Origin: Heterocephalus glaber
Taxonomy: Eukaryota; Chordata; Mammalia; Rodentia; Bathyergidae
Direction: 5' to 3'
Length of the DNA: 64,000 nucleotides
Assembly (NCBI RefSeq): GCF_000247695.1
Contig: NW_004624734.1
Location: forward strand, 10,238,658-10,302,657
The notes under the pieces are model-generated. The model worked only from the letters and a program-made list of their open reading frames with translations. It had not been told where the DNA came from and ran no database searches. Shown piece after piece: positions 55,641-64,000 of this stretch. The position numbers were made by a program, and so were the translations under genes. Numbering within the stretch: the first letter of the stretch is position 1; each line of letters starts with the position of its first letter.

Positions 55641-56046
55641 ACAACTTATTACACAGCAAAAACTAACTGATGCATCCATGGATTTCTGAAATGGTAATCA
55701 CATGACCTGGCAGGGCCAATGTGAGCTACATGCTCACCAAAAATCCATTTCCTCTTCTTCCTGGGCAGATGGCCATGCTGTGTGGCTCAGCAGCTCAGCG
55801 TGGCTTGGTGTGGCTTGGCACAGCTCACTGTTCTATGAAGCCGGAGCACAAGTGGCCCGTGCCATAGCTGGGCTGAGGCATGGAGGGAGCAGCCACCTGC
55901 CTGTTTCCTTTTCCCCTCCACGTGACAATGAAGTCTCAGGACAAGGGTGCAAACTAAGGCTGGTGAGTCTGGTTTTCTGTTTTGTTTTGTTTGTTTTGCA
56001 TGATTCACAAGCTAAGAAAGGTTTTAGATTTTTAAAGCATTGTGAA

Positions 56047-56091
56047 AGAGGAGGGGAAAGAGGAGGAGGAGAAGCAGGAGGAGGAGAAGAG
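56047..56091 (+). repeat. (GAG)n-rich purine tract
   Basis: Short purine-only GAGGAG tract. It produces a Glu/Gly-rich stretch in overlapping frames. Confidence 0.85.
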
Positions 56092-56094
56092 ACC

Positions 56095-56475
56095 AAACCC
56101 ACAAAGCCTAAGATACTTACTGACTTTGTAGAAAATGTCTGTAGCCTGGGGCTGAGGATAGTGGAGACACAGAGGGCAGGAATTAAAACAACCTTTCTTG
56201 AATGACCATGTAGACAAAGGGCCATGCACCACTTGGCAGTGAGCTATGTTTAGGGTTCGAGATGCCATGACATAATTTTGAGGTCTTGCAGCTGAGACCT
56301 GCTTAACTGCTATGGAGACCCAGTGAGATTTACACTTAGACGTGTGAAGAAAAGATTCTTGATTTTACCCCCCTAGACCTAAAACTTGAGATGAGGCAGG
56401 ATAGAATGAGGCCCCATTCTGCTACTAGCGATTTCAGGGACTTAGCCTCAGAAGAAAGGCATGTGGAATAGTCAG
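56095..56475. other. Unassigned non-coding DNA
   Basis: No repeat named with confidence. It may be the body of the LTR whose end follows. Confidence 0.35.
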
Positions 56476-56477
56476 GA

Positions 56478-56580
56478 AGGCGAGATTGATGTCACAGAGC
56501 CCTGGAGCCAGCCATACCTGCAACTGACTCTATGTTAGACTTAGCTTACATGAGCCAACAAATCCTCCTTTTTGCTCCAG
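56478..56580 (+). mobile_element. ERVL-class LTR 3' remnant
   Basis: 'ggagccagccatacctgcaa' and 'catgagccaacaaatcctcc', then 'tttttgctccag', parallel the remnant at 48.7 kb. Confidence 0.5.
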
Positions 56581-56584
56581 ATAG

Positions 56585-58185
56585 CCTGGAAATGTTTCTA
56601 AAGAAAGGCAACCAAGAAGATTGCTAAAAAGTCTGCTATAATGAGAGCAATAACTTTCAATCTGCTGCCATTCACTCAGAAAATGAATGAATCATTCCCA
56701 AATGTTGGTGTTTTAAGTAGTGAGTAGTAGTTAAATTTACTGGTAATACATGTCCTAACAAACGGGACTTCATGAGGGCATCTTAGGGAGAGGGCTTGGA
56801 GCAGCTGCTTTGGAAACACGACTTGGACATCAGAAGCATTGACCTGAGTCGGACACCAGTTAAGAGCTTGGCTGTGTAGTTGATAAACATGAGGCTCTTG
56901 TTCACACACTGAGGTGGGCTGATTCAAAATCAATGTCAGAGGGTTGTGCTGCCATTCTGGGAAGTGGGCAGAGGGTGTCCAGCCTGGAGGTGCCCAGGCT
57001 CTTTGGAAAGAGGCAGCAGAAACTGGAAATCAGGGGTGACAGGGAGGCTGGGGCAGCAGAGGGAGTGAGACTCTCTATTCTGGTCTGTTCTGTGCAGCAC
57101 ATCTTTTGGAGGAACGGAGCTGAGAAAATGCACATGTGGCCAAACTCACTCTGGCCCCTCAGGCTGATGGAGTCCAGGCTTGGGATCAGGGAATCCATGC
57201 AGAAGTGGCCCTGCTGCCTGGCTCTCTATGTGTCTCCACTCAGCCATGTCCTCCCTGCTGGGGTCAGAGGGACCAGGGCTTTGCACCAATCGGGGACGAC
57301 CCAGAAGGACCAAAATGTCCTTGGTGGAGCTGGAAATAGCCGCTTCAACTCATAACTCATTACGGACCTGCCCTTCGGCCCCAGCGGCCCCAGCTTGCTG
57401 TGTCCTTGGCTCACGAGTGGCCCCTGCTCTGGAGGCCGACTGGCATTGGCGGGGAGCAGATGGGCTGCCTGTGTGGTCACTGCCCTCCAGGCCTCTCCGG
57501 GCACCATCCTTTTAGAAGCTGTGGTGTCCGCAGCTCCACCTTGGGGGAGCAGAGTGCCCCAGGGTCTCAGTTCACCTGGCTCCCAGGGATGGAGGCAGAG
57601 CCCTGCGTGCCCGGGACAGATCCAGACTAAGAACAGCAGGCCTGGGCCCTGCATGCGGGACTAGGAGTCAAACGGGCAAGCAACCAACTTCTGGCAGCCC
57701 TGTAGATCATCATGGGGCCCCAGACAAGTTGGATGTCTAGGCCAGGCTGTTTCCAGGAAATGGGGCTTGCAGGAAGGAGGGTGGAGCAGCCCCACCTCTG
57801 GCCCGGGCTCCTGTCCACCATGGGCGCCTCCTTCAGTCGTGAATGAGTCTTCTCCATGGGAGCTGCTAGCCCACTGTTCTAATCCCTCCCAGAGCCCAGC
57901 CTCGCTTCTCTTCCCAGTATGTCCCAGAGGTCTGAGGTGCCTTCTGGGGGTGGTCCCGGCCCCTCGCCTAGCCTTGAACTTGGACTCCTGCACAGGCTGT
58001 GCTAGAAGGTAGACACCAGGGAAAGCCTGTGCCATCAATGCTTCCCGGCCAAGTTCTGAACCTGGGTCAGTTCCAGGCCTGGGCTCCCCTCACCCCAGCA
58101 GGGGACACAGCCCTGCACACAGTAAGTGCACAGCAAGCTTGAGCTGCTGTTAAATTCCCTGCCAGCACCCAAGGGGCACTTACTG
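56585..58185. other. Unassigned DNA leading into a CpG island
   Basis: No repeat or gene recognised. GC content rises from about 57.2 kb onward. Confidence 0.4.
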
Positions 58186-58189
58186 AGGG

Positions 58190-58930
58190 CGAGGCTCCTG
58201 GCCCGGCCCCCGGTGTGGGTCCTGCAGAGGCCCAGGAGGAAGCCCCGTCCCACCCCCGTGGGTGGCCGGGGACCAGGCCGGGTCTCTGTCTCTGTCTCTG
58301 CACCTGTCTCCGTAGCTCTACGCTCAGGGGGCGGGCGGAGTCTCTGCGGGGCTCGCAGCCCAGCCGCACCCTTTGGCCTCGCTGTGGTGCCCTCCTGGTC
58401 TGGTCTGCACCGTGTGCTCCCGTGGGCATCTGCGTGTCCCTGAGGGTCAGGTGCTCTCCATCCTGCTGACCTTGGCTGCGAGGATGCGGGAAGAGGCTCC
58501 GGGCTTTGGGGGACACGGGTGCCCACAGGGCAGACGCCCTGAGCCGGAGCTGGTCGGGCCTTGCAGCGTCCACGACGCCTGTCCCTCACTCCCAGCGGCC
58601 ACACTCTGGGTGCCACCCGCGCACCTCGTCGCTGCAGGGCCTCTCTCCACGTACGCTCGCGAGCGGACCCACGACAGCGTCCTCCAGAAACTCGCTGCAC
58701 GCGCGGGCCGCCGGGGTCCTTGCCGCGGGGCGGGAGTGGGGGTCTGAAAAGGCCCCGGGGCCTGGCGGCTCCTTCCACGGAGCCCATTTCGCACCCACCC
58801 GCCCCTCCCCGCGCCGGCGCCGCGGACTCCAGAGCCTACAGTTTGCGGAGGTCGCAGCGCCCTCTGCTGGCCGCTGGCTGGATCGCGGCCCCTCAGAGAC
58901 ACCCTTAGGAGTCGGAATGGAGGAACCCGG
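58190..58930. promoter_or_regulatory. CpG island
   Basis: In 58561-58860 I counted about 40 CpG dinucleotides in 300 bases, close to or above the number expected by chance at that GC content. The mammalian average is about one fifth of it. GC boxes occur at 58327-58338 (GGGGGCGGGCGG) and 58727-58734 (GGGGCGGG). Most islands of this kind mark promoters. I see no TATA box or attached exon. The 250-251-codon frames on both strands reflect the GC content. Confidence 0.75.
58857..58870 (-). promoter_or_regulatory. CTCF-type motif
   Basis: The minus strand reads CCAGCAGAGGGCGC, an exact match to the core CTCF consensus CCASYAGRKGGCR. It sits at the edge of the CpG island. Binding is inferred from the motif alone. 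Confidence 0.7.
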
Positions 58931-59589
58931 CTCAGAGATGAGCCCAGCCTCTCCCGGGTCCCTGCCCCTACATCTGCCCCACTGCCCCAACCTTCCCTGG
59001 GGTCCCTCAAACCTCTCTCAAACCCTCCTCTGCTCCCACTGTCCATCTGCATGCCATCATTTTGGACTCAAGCACCCCTTCCTCCCGGAAGCCTTCCTGA
59101 CCCTCCAGGGGGAGCTGGCCTCATCTGCTTCCGGCCCTCGCTGCTTCTGTGGGAACCCTGTCGCGCTCCGCCACACCGCACAGTCCTTATCTGCCCGCCG
59201 GTCTCTACCCGCAGGAGGCGTGACCTCCTTGGGGATGGAACGATGTCCCCTGTGTCCTTAGAACTGCTCGGGGCAGGGGTTCAGGTAGACAGGGCTCGCG
59301 GGAGATGACTGTGCAGGAAGGACTCGAGTGTGAACTACTGCAGAGGCCTGAGCAGGGCTGTCTGGGGTGAGGGCCCGGGAGCAAGACTCCAAAGCATGGG
59401 CGCGGATGTCTGCTCTCGAGACAAAGCTCAAATGGAGAAGTTTCTAGAGGAGATCACGGAGCCCTCTTTCGACCACTGTCAGCCCCACACCCTGGCCCGT
59501 CGCTCTGCTGTGCAGTGTGGGGAGCATCGCTCCCCGACTCTCCCACTTTGACTTCATTTTACCTTTTCTTTCTTTTTTTGTTTTAGCAC

Positions 59590-59955
59590 AAATAGGGTCA
59601 TATTAGACACCTAATTCCATGCCTTCTTTTTTTTCATTTAACAGTCCATCTTGAGGCCTAAGTTGACAGCTGTGGGTTTACGTCATTCCTCTCAGTGACT
59701 GTGAAGTGTCCCCTACCCCAACAGTACCACACTAACTTCCAAGTTTGTGAGTTATACATCAATACAGCTGGAAAAAAGCCAGGTGTTTGGTTTGGTGGCT
59801 TTTACTTTTTATGTATTTACTTAATTTATTGCTGTTCAAGCAACATTTCAGCAAACATCCTTATGCGCAAGTCTTCGTGCCATGAGCACGTACTTCTGCA
59901 GAATTGACTCCTGTAAGTGAAACTGCTGAGCCTAAGGGTATGTCAGGGTGTATTA
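59590..59955 (-). mobile_element. L1M 3' end, minus strand
   Basis: 'catttaacagtccatcttga', 'ttattgctgttcaagcaaca', 'gcaaacatccttatgcgcaa' and 'aactgctgagcctaagggta' follow the reversed L1M 3'-UTR. Confidence 0.6.
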
Positions 59956-60176
59956 TTTGACCCTTAGGCTTTTGAGGATCCAGCTCTGCTCAGCAAAAAG
60001 AGAGCGGAGCATCCTGGAGAGGGGGTGGAGGGGAGAAGATGAGGACTCTGGAATACGCTGAAAGGGCTGGGTCGGAGGGGACTAGTAGGAGGATCCTAGG
60101 AAGCCACAGGAACGCGTTGCTGGCCTGAGGGCCCTGAACCTGGGCAGAGGGCTGGAGTCCATGGGCGAGTCCACGC

Positions 60177-60190
60177 GCGCCCCCTAGTGG
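60177..60190 (-). promoter_or_regulatory. CTCF-type motif
   Basis: The minus strand reads CCACTAGGGGGCGC, again an exact match to CCASYAGRKGGCR. It lies 1.3 kb from the motif at 58857 and in the same orientation, in a local CpG cluster. Confidence 0.7.
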
Positions 60191-60289
60191 CCGTTCGAGG
60201 CCAAGGCCGCGAACTCAGAGGAGAATCCTACCTGTCTTCTGTTAGCCAAGGCAAAGAAAGTGGGTCAGAAGAGAGGGGGAGCACTGGTC

Positions 60290-60425
60290 TTGAGGCAAGA
60301 CTCTAGTCCTGACCATGCCACTAGCTCGCCATGTTGCTCTGAGCAAGCCATTGCCGATCTCAGCCCCGGTTTCCTCACCTGATGAATAAGGGTTCAGAGG
60401 AGCAGAATGGCTCTCACAAATGAAA
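60290..60425 (+). mobile_element. MIR SINE
   Basis: 'ggcaagactctagtcctgac', 'catgccactagctcgccatg' and 'gccccggtttcctcacctga' are the MIR core. Confidence 0.8.
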
Positions 60426-60429
60426 GAGG

Positions 60430-60605
60430 TCAGCCCTGGGCTAAGCAGTCCACATGTGTCACCTTTGCCTCGTCCAAGGACTCGACAGGCAGTGCCACGT
60501 GACAGAGGAGGAGGGTTAGGCTAAGAGAGGTCAGGTGACCTTGGCTGCTCACCTGGTGAGGGGGAAACTAGAACTTGAAGCCAGGTCTGTGATCCGAAGC
60601 CCAAC
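60430..60605 (+). mobile_element. MIR SINE
   Basis: 'tgacagaggaggagggttag', 'gctaagagaggtcaggtgac' and 'actagaacttgaagccaggt' match the MIR core. Adjacent to another MIR in the same orientation. Confidence 0.68.
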
Positions 60606-60609
60606 CTTT

Positions 60610-60965
60610 GGTGTTTCTCATGGTCTCCAGGGTCCCTCCCACCTGTCTGTGGTTCAAGGTGTCTGTTGGAGAAGAGATGCAGAGCAGACACTGGGGTCCT
60701 GGTGCGTGGGTAAGATAGGAATTAAAGAGCCAGTTGGCAAGTCATTAAGATGCAGAACAACCCCACGGTCTCTGCAGGAGAAGAAATTATGGCTACCCCT
60801 CAATTAGCCACCAAAATAATGTTCTCTGGGCCAACTGTCCACAAAGCAGCAAGAGGAAGGAATGCCTGAGAACATGTTCAACAGATTCATCACTGGGTGT
60901 TGTTTATCAGCTTGCACCTGTCCACACCAAGCTAGCTGTTTCTGAGCAGTTTAGAAGTTCTTGAA
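60610..60965. other. Unassigned non-coding DNA
   Basis: No recognised repeat or gene. Confidence 0.4.
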
Positions 60966-60968
60966 TAT

Positions 60969-61041
60969 TCATCCATCCATCCACATATCCATCCATCCAT
61001 CCACATATACATTCACCCACCCACCTATCCACCCCCCCCCC
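60969..61041 (+). repeat. (CATC)n microsatellite ending in poly-C
   Basis: CATC and CACC units over about 63 bases end in ten consecutive C (61032-61041). Confidence 0.92.
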
Positions 61042-61094
61042 AAACACTGCTGAACCCTGAACTTCTAACCAGTTACCATGGGACCTAGATAAGT

Positions 61095-61520
61095 GGACCA
61101 ATAAGTGCAAAATCACTGTCTGTTGCTATATGTTGCTTGGTAGCTTGAAACAACAAGCCTGTATCCCTTCACATGTACCCCACTCCCTGGGGCTTGGGAG
61201 TCTGGAAGAAGCCAAGCAAGGTGATTCCAGCTCCGACTCTCTCGGGAAGTTGTAGTTAAGGTGTCACCTGGGATTGGAGGATCTGGCTCCAGAATGGCTC
61301 CCTCTCGTGCCCCACTCACATCTTCACTGGCTGTTTGCCTCAGTCTTCCCAGTTCATCTCCATAGGGGTCTCTCCTCAGGGATGCTCCAGTGTCCCCTCC
61401 ACATGACAGCTGGCTTCCCCCAGAGCCGGTGATCTAAGGAAGTAAGGAAGCTGCCTGCCTCTCTTGAACTGTCTCTGAAGTCACACAGTCACTTTTCCTT
61501 CTAATCACTAGAAATTCCTT
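61095..61520 (-). mobile_element. MLT1-type LTR, minus strand (tentative)
   Basis: 'gttgcttggtagcttgaaac', 'gattccagctccgactctct', 'gctccagaatggctccctct' and 'gtcccctccacatgacagct' are compatible with a diverged reversed MLT1. Confidence 0.45.
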
Positions 61521-61762
61521 AGAAATGAGTCACTAAATCCAGAAAAAGGCGGTGGGAATGAGGGTCACACCTTGAAGTGAGGAGTTTCAAAGAATTTTGC
61601 ATCTACTTTCTCATCAGCATGTGTGTGGAATCCTCCTGGGCTGAGAGAGTAGCATGTGGGATATGGGGAGGTGGGAGGCAGAAGTGGTCACTTCTACCTA
61701 GAATGGTAGAAGGAGCCAGGGAAGGAAGTGGTATAGAGGCAGCAAAGAATGAGTTAGGTGCT

Positions 61763-62174
61763 GCTGTGGCTTATATCTAGATGTCTCCCTACACCTCATG
61801 CACTTCTAGGTGGGGCTTTTGGGAGTGACTCAATCATGGGTGTGTGATTTCTGGATCATGGGGATGTAATACTGGATTAGCATATTTCTGGTTGTGGATG
61901 ATGGACTTGCCGAAGAGGGAAGACCCACCCTGGGTGTGCCTGACGCTGACCAATAGACTTGTAGCTTGGATAGAATAAAAAGGGGAAGCAGAAGGAAGGC
62001 TACTGCTCCCTGCCTGTCATGCCATGGACTGTTTCTCCTCTGCCATGCTGCCCTGCCTTAGAGCCAGCAGGCTATGGACTGAATGTCTACAAACTGTAAG
62101 CTAAAATAAACCTTTCTTCCTTTAATGTGTAGGCATTGGGTATTTTGTCCCAGCAATGAGAAAGTAACTAAGAC
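61763..62174 (+). mobile_element. ERVL-MaLR LTR
   Basis: 'ctgtggcttatatctagatg', 'gtgactcaatcatgggtgtg', 'gaataaaaaggggaagcag', 'gccatgctgccctgccttag', 'taagctaaaataaacctttc' and a terminal 'aaagtaactaagaca'. About 410 bp and nearly complete. Confidence 0.82.
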
Positions 62175-62282
62175 AGATGTAGTGGTGGACCCCTGTATCC
62201 TCAGCACTCTTTGAAACAAAGGCAGAAGAATTGCAAGTTCAAGCCCAGGCTGGGCAACACAGTGATTTAGTGAGACCTATCT

Positions 62283-62336
62283 CTCTCTCTCTCTCTTTTT
62301 TTTTTGGTACCAGGGATCGAACTTGGAGACCTATCT
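62283..62336 (-). mobile_element. 5'-truncated SINE insertion, minus strand
   Basis: A (CT)n tract, a poly-T run and 'ggtaccagggatcgaactt' form the reverse complement of the last 20 or so bases of the ID-type SINE plus its A-rich tail. The 11-mer GAGACCTATCT is exactly duplicated at 62272-62282 and 62326-62336. Confidence 0.85.
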
Positions 62337-62373
62337 CAAAAGAAAAAATAATTTTTAAAAAAAGGGCTGTAGT

Positions 62374-62453
62374 GGGCAGAGGATTTAGCTCAGTGGTTAA
62401 GCCGCCTGCCTTGCAAGTACAAGGACCCGAGTTCAATCCCTGGTACCAAAAAA
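62374..62453 (+). mobile_element. ID-type tRNA-derived SINE with intact A and B boxes
   Basis: The element has an A-box-like TTAGCTCAGTGGTT and a B-box-like GAGTTCAATCCC, and ends 'ctggtaccaaaaaa'. Both internal RNA polymerase III promoter elements look good. Same family as the gap-spanning copy at 39.97 kb. Confidence 0.88.
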
Positions 62454-62539
62454 GAGGGGGGGGGGCGCAAATGTAGCTCACATAGGGGCCTGGGTTTAAA
62501 CTCTAGTACTGGGGAGAAAAGGGAATTAACAAGTTTTAT

Positions 62540-62625
62540 CCCTGATCTATGATGTGACCTAGGACAATTCCCTGTTTATTTCTGGGCCTCTGCATTGTGA
62601 ACATAAATCAAGTCCCCTCAAATGA
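62540..62625 (+). mobile_element. MIR SINE fragment
   Basis: 'ctatgatgtgacctaggaca' then 'ttatttctgggcctctgcat' fits the MIR core. Confidence 0.6.
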
Positions 62626-62629
62626 GATG

Positions 62630-63790
62630 GACAAAGCTCACCCATCGGAGTGTGATCTAGCAAGTGGGTTGGCGCCATCACTTGCACTTGGCAGAGTGGG
62701 CAGGAGGAGGGAAGTAAGTACGGAAGGAAGAAGGTTGAAGCTGGCATGCCCCGAGGCTGGGCACTGCTGGCATGGGAAAGCTGATGGAGATAGAGTAGGA
62801 GTAGGGGATCTTCTGTACAGGTTGGGAAGGTGGTGGTTTCTGGCTGGTGCTGAGGTGGATGTGGGAGCAGACCATCAGGAGGCTGGCGGTGACTGACCAA
62901 GTCCTGCCTGCTTGGGGCCCCTTCAGCAGCAGTGGCAGTCTGATTTTCTGGGCTGACAGCTGCAGAGACTGAGTCTGCTTTCTATTTGCACTGTTTGTAC
63001 CGCCAGGTCCTCAGCGTCCTCCAAGAGTGTCCCTGTGGGGAAGTCTCCTAGTTCTGGGCCACCCACAGCATCCCAAGATCTGAGGTAAGAGATCACCTCA
63101 GCTGACTTCCCCAGTGCATATGTCAGTGCTTGAGTCGACATCACTGTCTTCCCTCCAAGTGTCAACCTAGATCCTGCTTGATAGCTTCTGAAGACAGCAA
63201 GCTCGCCCAGTGGAGGCAGGCATGCCACCCACCCGCTGGGGCCTGGAAGAGTCTGCCAAGATGATTGGAACTTGTGTAGGGTGCTCAGACCCCACGGGCT
63301 GCCCCCATCATCTCCTTCCCCAGGCTGAGCCCTTTCTTCCATTTTCCCACAAGCAACAGAGGTGAGACATTGCCCCTGGAAGGCCCCTGGAAATGCTTGG
63401 ATAACTCTGGAGGGCAGGTCCAGAGTGGAGCCCAAGCTCTGTCCACGGGCAGCCAGCAGGGAGCCACTGACCAGACTAGCAGGGGCTTGGAGGAAACAGG
63501 GTAGATGCAGGATGGGTCAGCTCCAGCAGGGACCAGGATTAAGAAATAGCCGCCATCATCATAGCTGTAGGTGAAAGCCTCCTGGGAGTGGGATGCCATT
63601 GTCACCATGGGCAGTCCTGCTGGGGCTCTGGTCTCCTCCATGGTCACCATCACCTTGGAGGGGACAGGGCAGGGCCACTCTTCCAGGATCCCTGACACCT
63701 GCAAGGACTCTCCTCTGTGCCCACATGAGACCCCATGAGTTGCCTTCCAGATGTCACGGGGATCCTCCCCCACTGCTCCCAGGCCCCTGC
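62630..63790. other. Unassigned GC-rich DNA
   Basis: A 170-codon frame (62923-63435) and part of a 231-codon frame (63285-63980) lie on the minus strand. Neither matches a protein I know, and plus-strand frames overlap them. Confidence 0.4.
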
Positions 63791-63980
63791 ACCCCCTCAG
63801 ACAGGCCTGGAGCTTGGATGGCAAGGGACCTTGGTTCAAATCCTGGCACCGACATGGGCCAGCTGCGAGGCCTCCAGTGCCTGTGAGCACAGAGCCCGTG
63901 GCTCTTCCAAAAGGGACAGAGGGATGGGTCTTGGTGACTGAGTACACTGAATAGCCCAAAAGCACAGAAGAATTCTGCAT
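63285..63980 (-). other. 231-codon open frame, unassigned
   Basis: A long open minus-strand frame whose translation includes FTYSYDDGGYFLILVPAG. It is less compositionally biased in the middle than other long frames here. The 5' part crosses a MIR-like segment (about 63815-63865), which argues against a conserved gene. No domain recognised. Confidence 0.18.
63815..63890 (+). mobile_element. MIR SINE fragment
   Basis: 'ggcaagggaccttggttcaa' then 'atcctggcaccgacatgggc' matches the MIR 5' core. Confidence 0.55.
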
Positions 63981-64000
63981 GGAATTAAAGTCATGTACAG

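Larger units (their letters stand above)
62175..62520 (+). mobile_element. B1-dID composite, twice interrupted
   Basis: The B1 half runs 62175-62282 ('gtagtggtggacccctgta', 'ttgcaagttcaagcccaggc') and resumes at 62337 with 'caaaagaaaaaataa'. The dID half appears at about 62466-62512 ('caaatgtagctcacatagg', 'cctgggtttaaactctagta'). Younger SINE insertions separate the parts. Confidence 0.78.

Noticed and set aside
58035..59261. Frames of 250 (minus) and 251 (plus) codons
   Set aside because: Both span the CpG island where stop codons are rare; opposite-strand overlap and Arg/Pro/Gly bias indicate chance.
62374..62453. tRNA-like sequence with A and B boxes
   Set aside because: It is the head of an ID-type SINE with an A-rich tail, not a folded tRNA gene.

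Overview
This window is nuclear DNA from a placental mammal, almost certainly a non-murid rodent. It carries 7SL-derived B1 monomers, tRNA-derived ID-type SINEs and B1 plus dID composites. These sit among ancient mammalian repeats (MIR, L2, L1M, MaLR/MLT1 and MLT2-like LTRs, Tigger and hAT fossils). The composites resemble those of squirrel-, dormouse- or cavy-related lineages, but I cannot name the species. A 100-base run of N at 40018-40117 shows that this is a draft assembly.

No protein-coding gene, rRNA, functional tRNA or CRISPR array can be supported. The open reading frames are short, overlap on both strands, lie mostly in repeats or GC-rich and low-complexity DNA, and resemble no protein I recognise. 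The one clear coding remnant is the 3' part of a LINE-1 ORF2 near 47.1-47.6 kb. The window is best read as intergenic or intronic DNA.

Layout: 0-2.3 kb is mostly unassigned. 2.3-6.1 kb is AT-rich and is a nested pile of L1 and LTR elements. 6-18.9 kb is moderately GC-rich with scattered MIR and L2, one B1, one ID, a GT-rich minisatellite (11.7 kb) and a GATG satellite (14.1 kb). 18.9-25 kb is AT-rich, again with nested L1, Tigger and LTR insertions. 25-33 kb holds several MaLR LTRs and one B1-dID. 33-44 kb has L2 fragments with CATC/CATT tails, a SINE spanning the gap and a multiply interrupted MLT1 (42.2-43.5 kb). 44-47 kb is GC-rich with a small CpG pocket. 47-51 kb returns to L1, hAT and SINE DNA. 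52-61 kb is the most GC-rich part, with the only strong CpG island (about 58.19-58.93 kb) and two excellent CTCF-type motifs (58857-58870 and 60177-60190). 61-64 kb has MLT1 and MaLR LTRs, a composite SINE hit twice by younger SINE insertions, and unassigned GC-rich DNA.

I found no new molecular system. The best leads are the CpG island with its paired CTCF motifs, a perfect 32-bp palindrome at 32044-32075, and several nested insertions whose order can be read directly. Family names come from remembered consensus patterns, not a database search, so exact boundaries and subfamilies are approximate.
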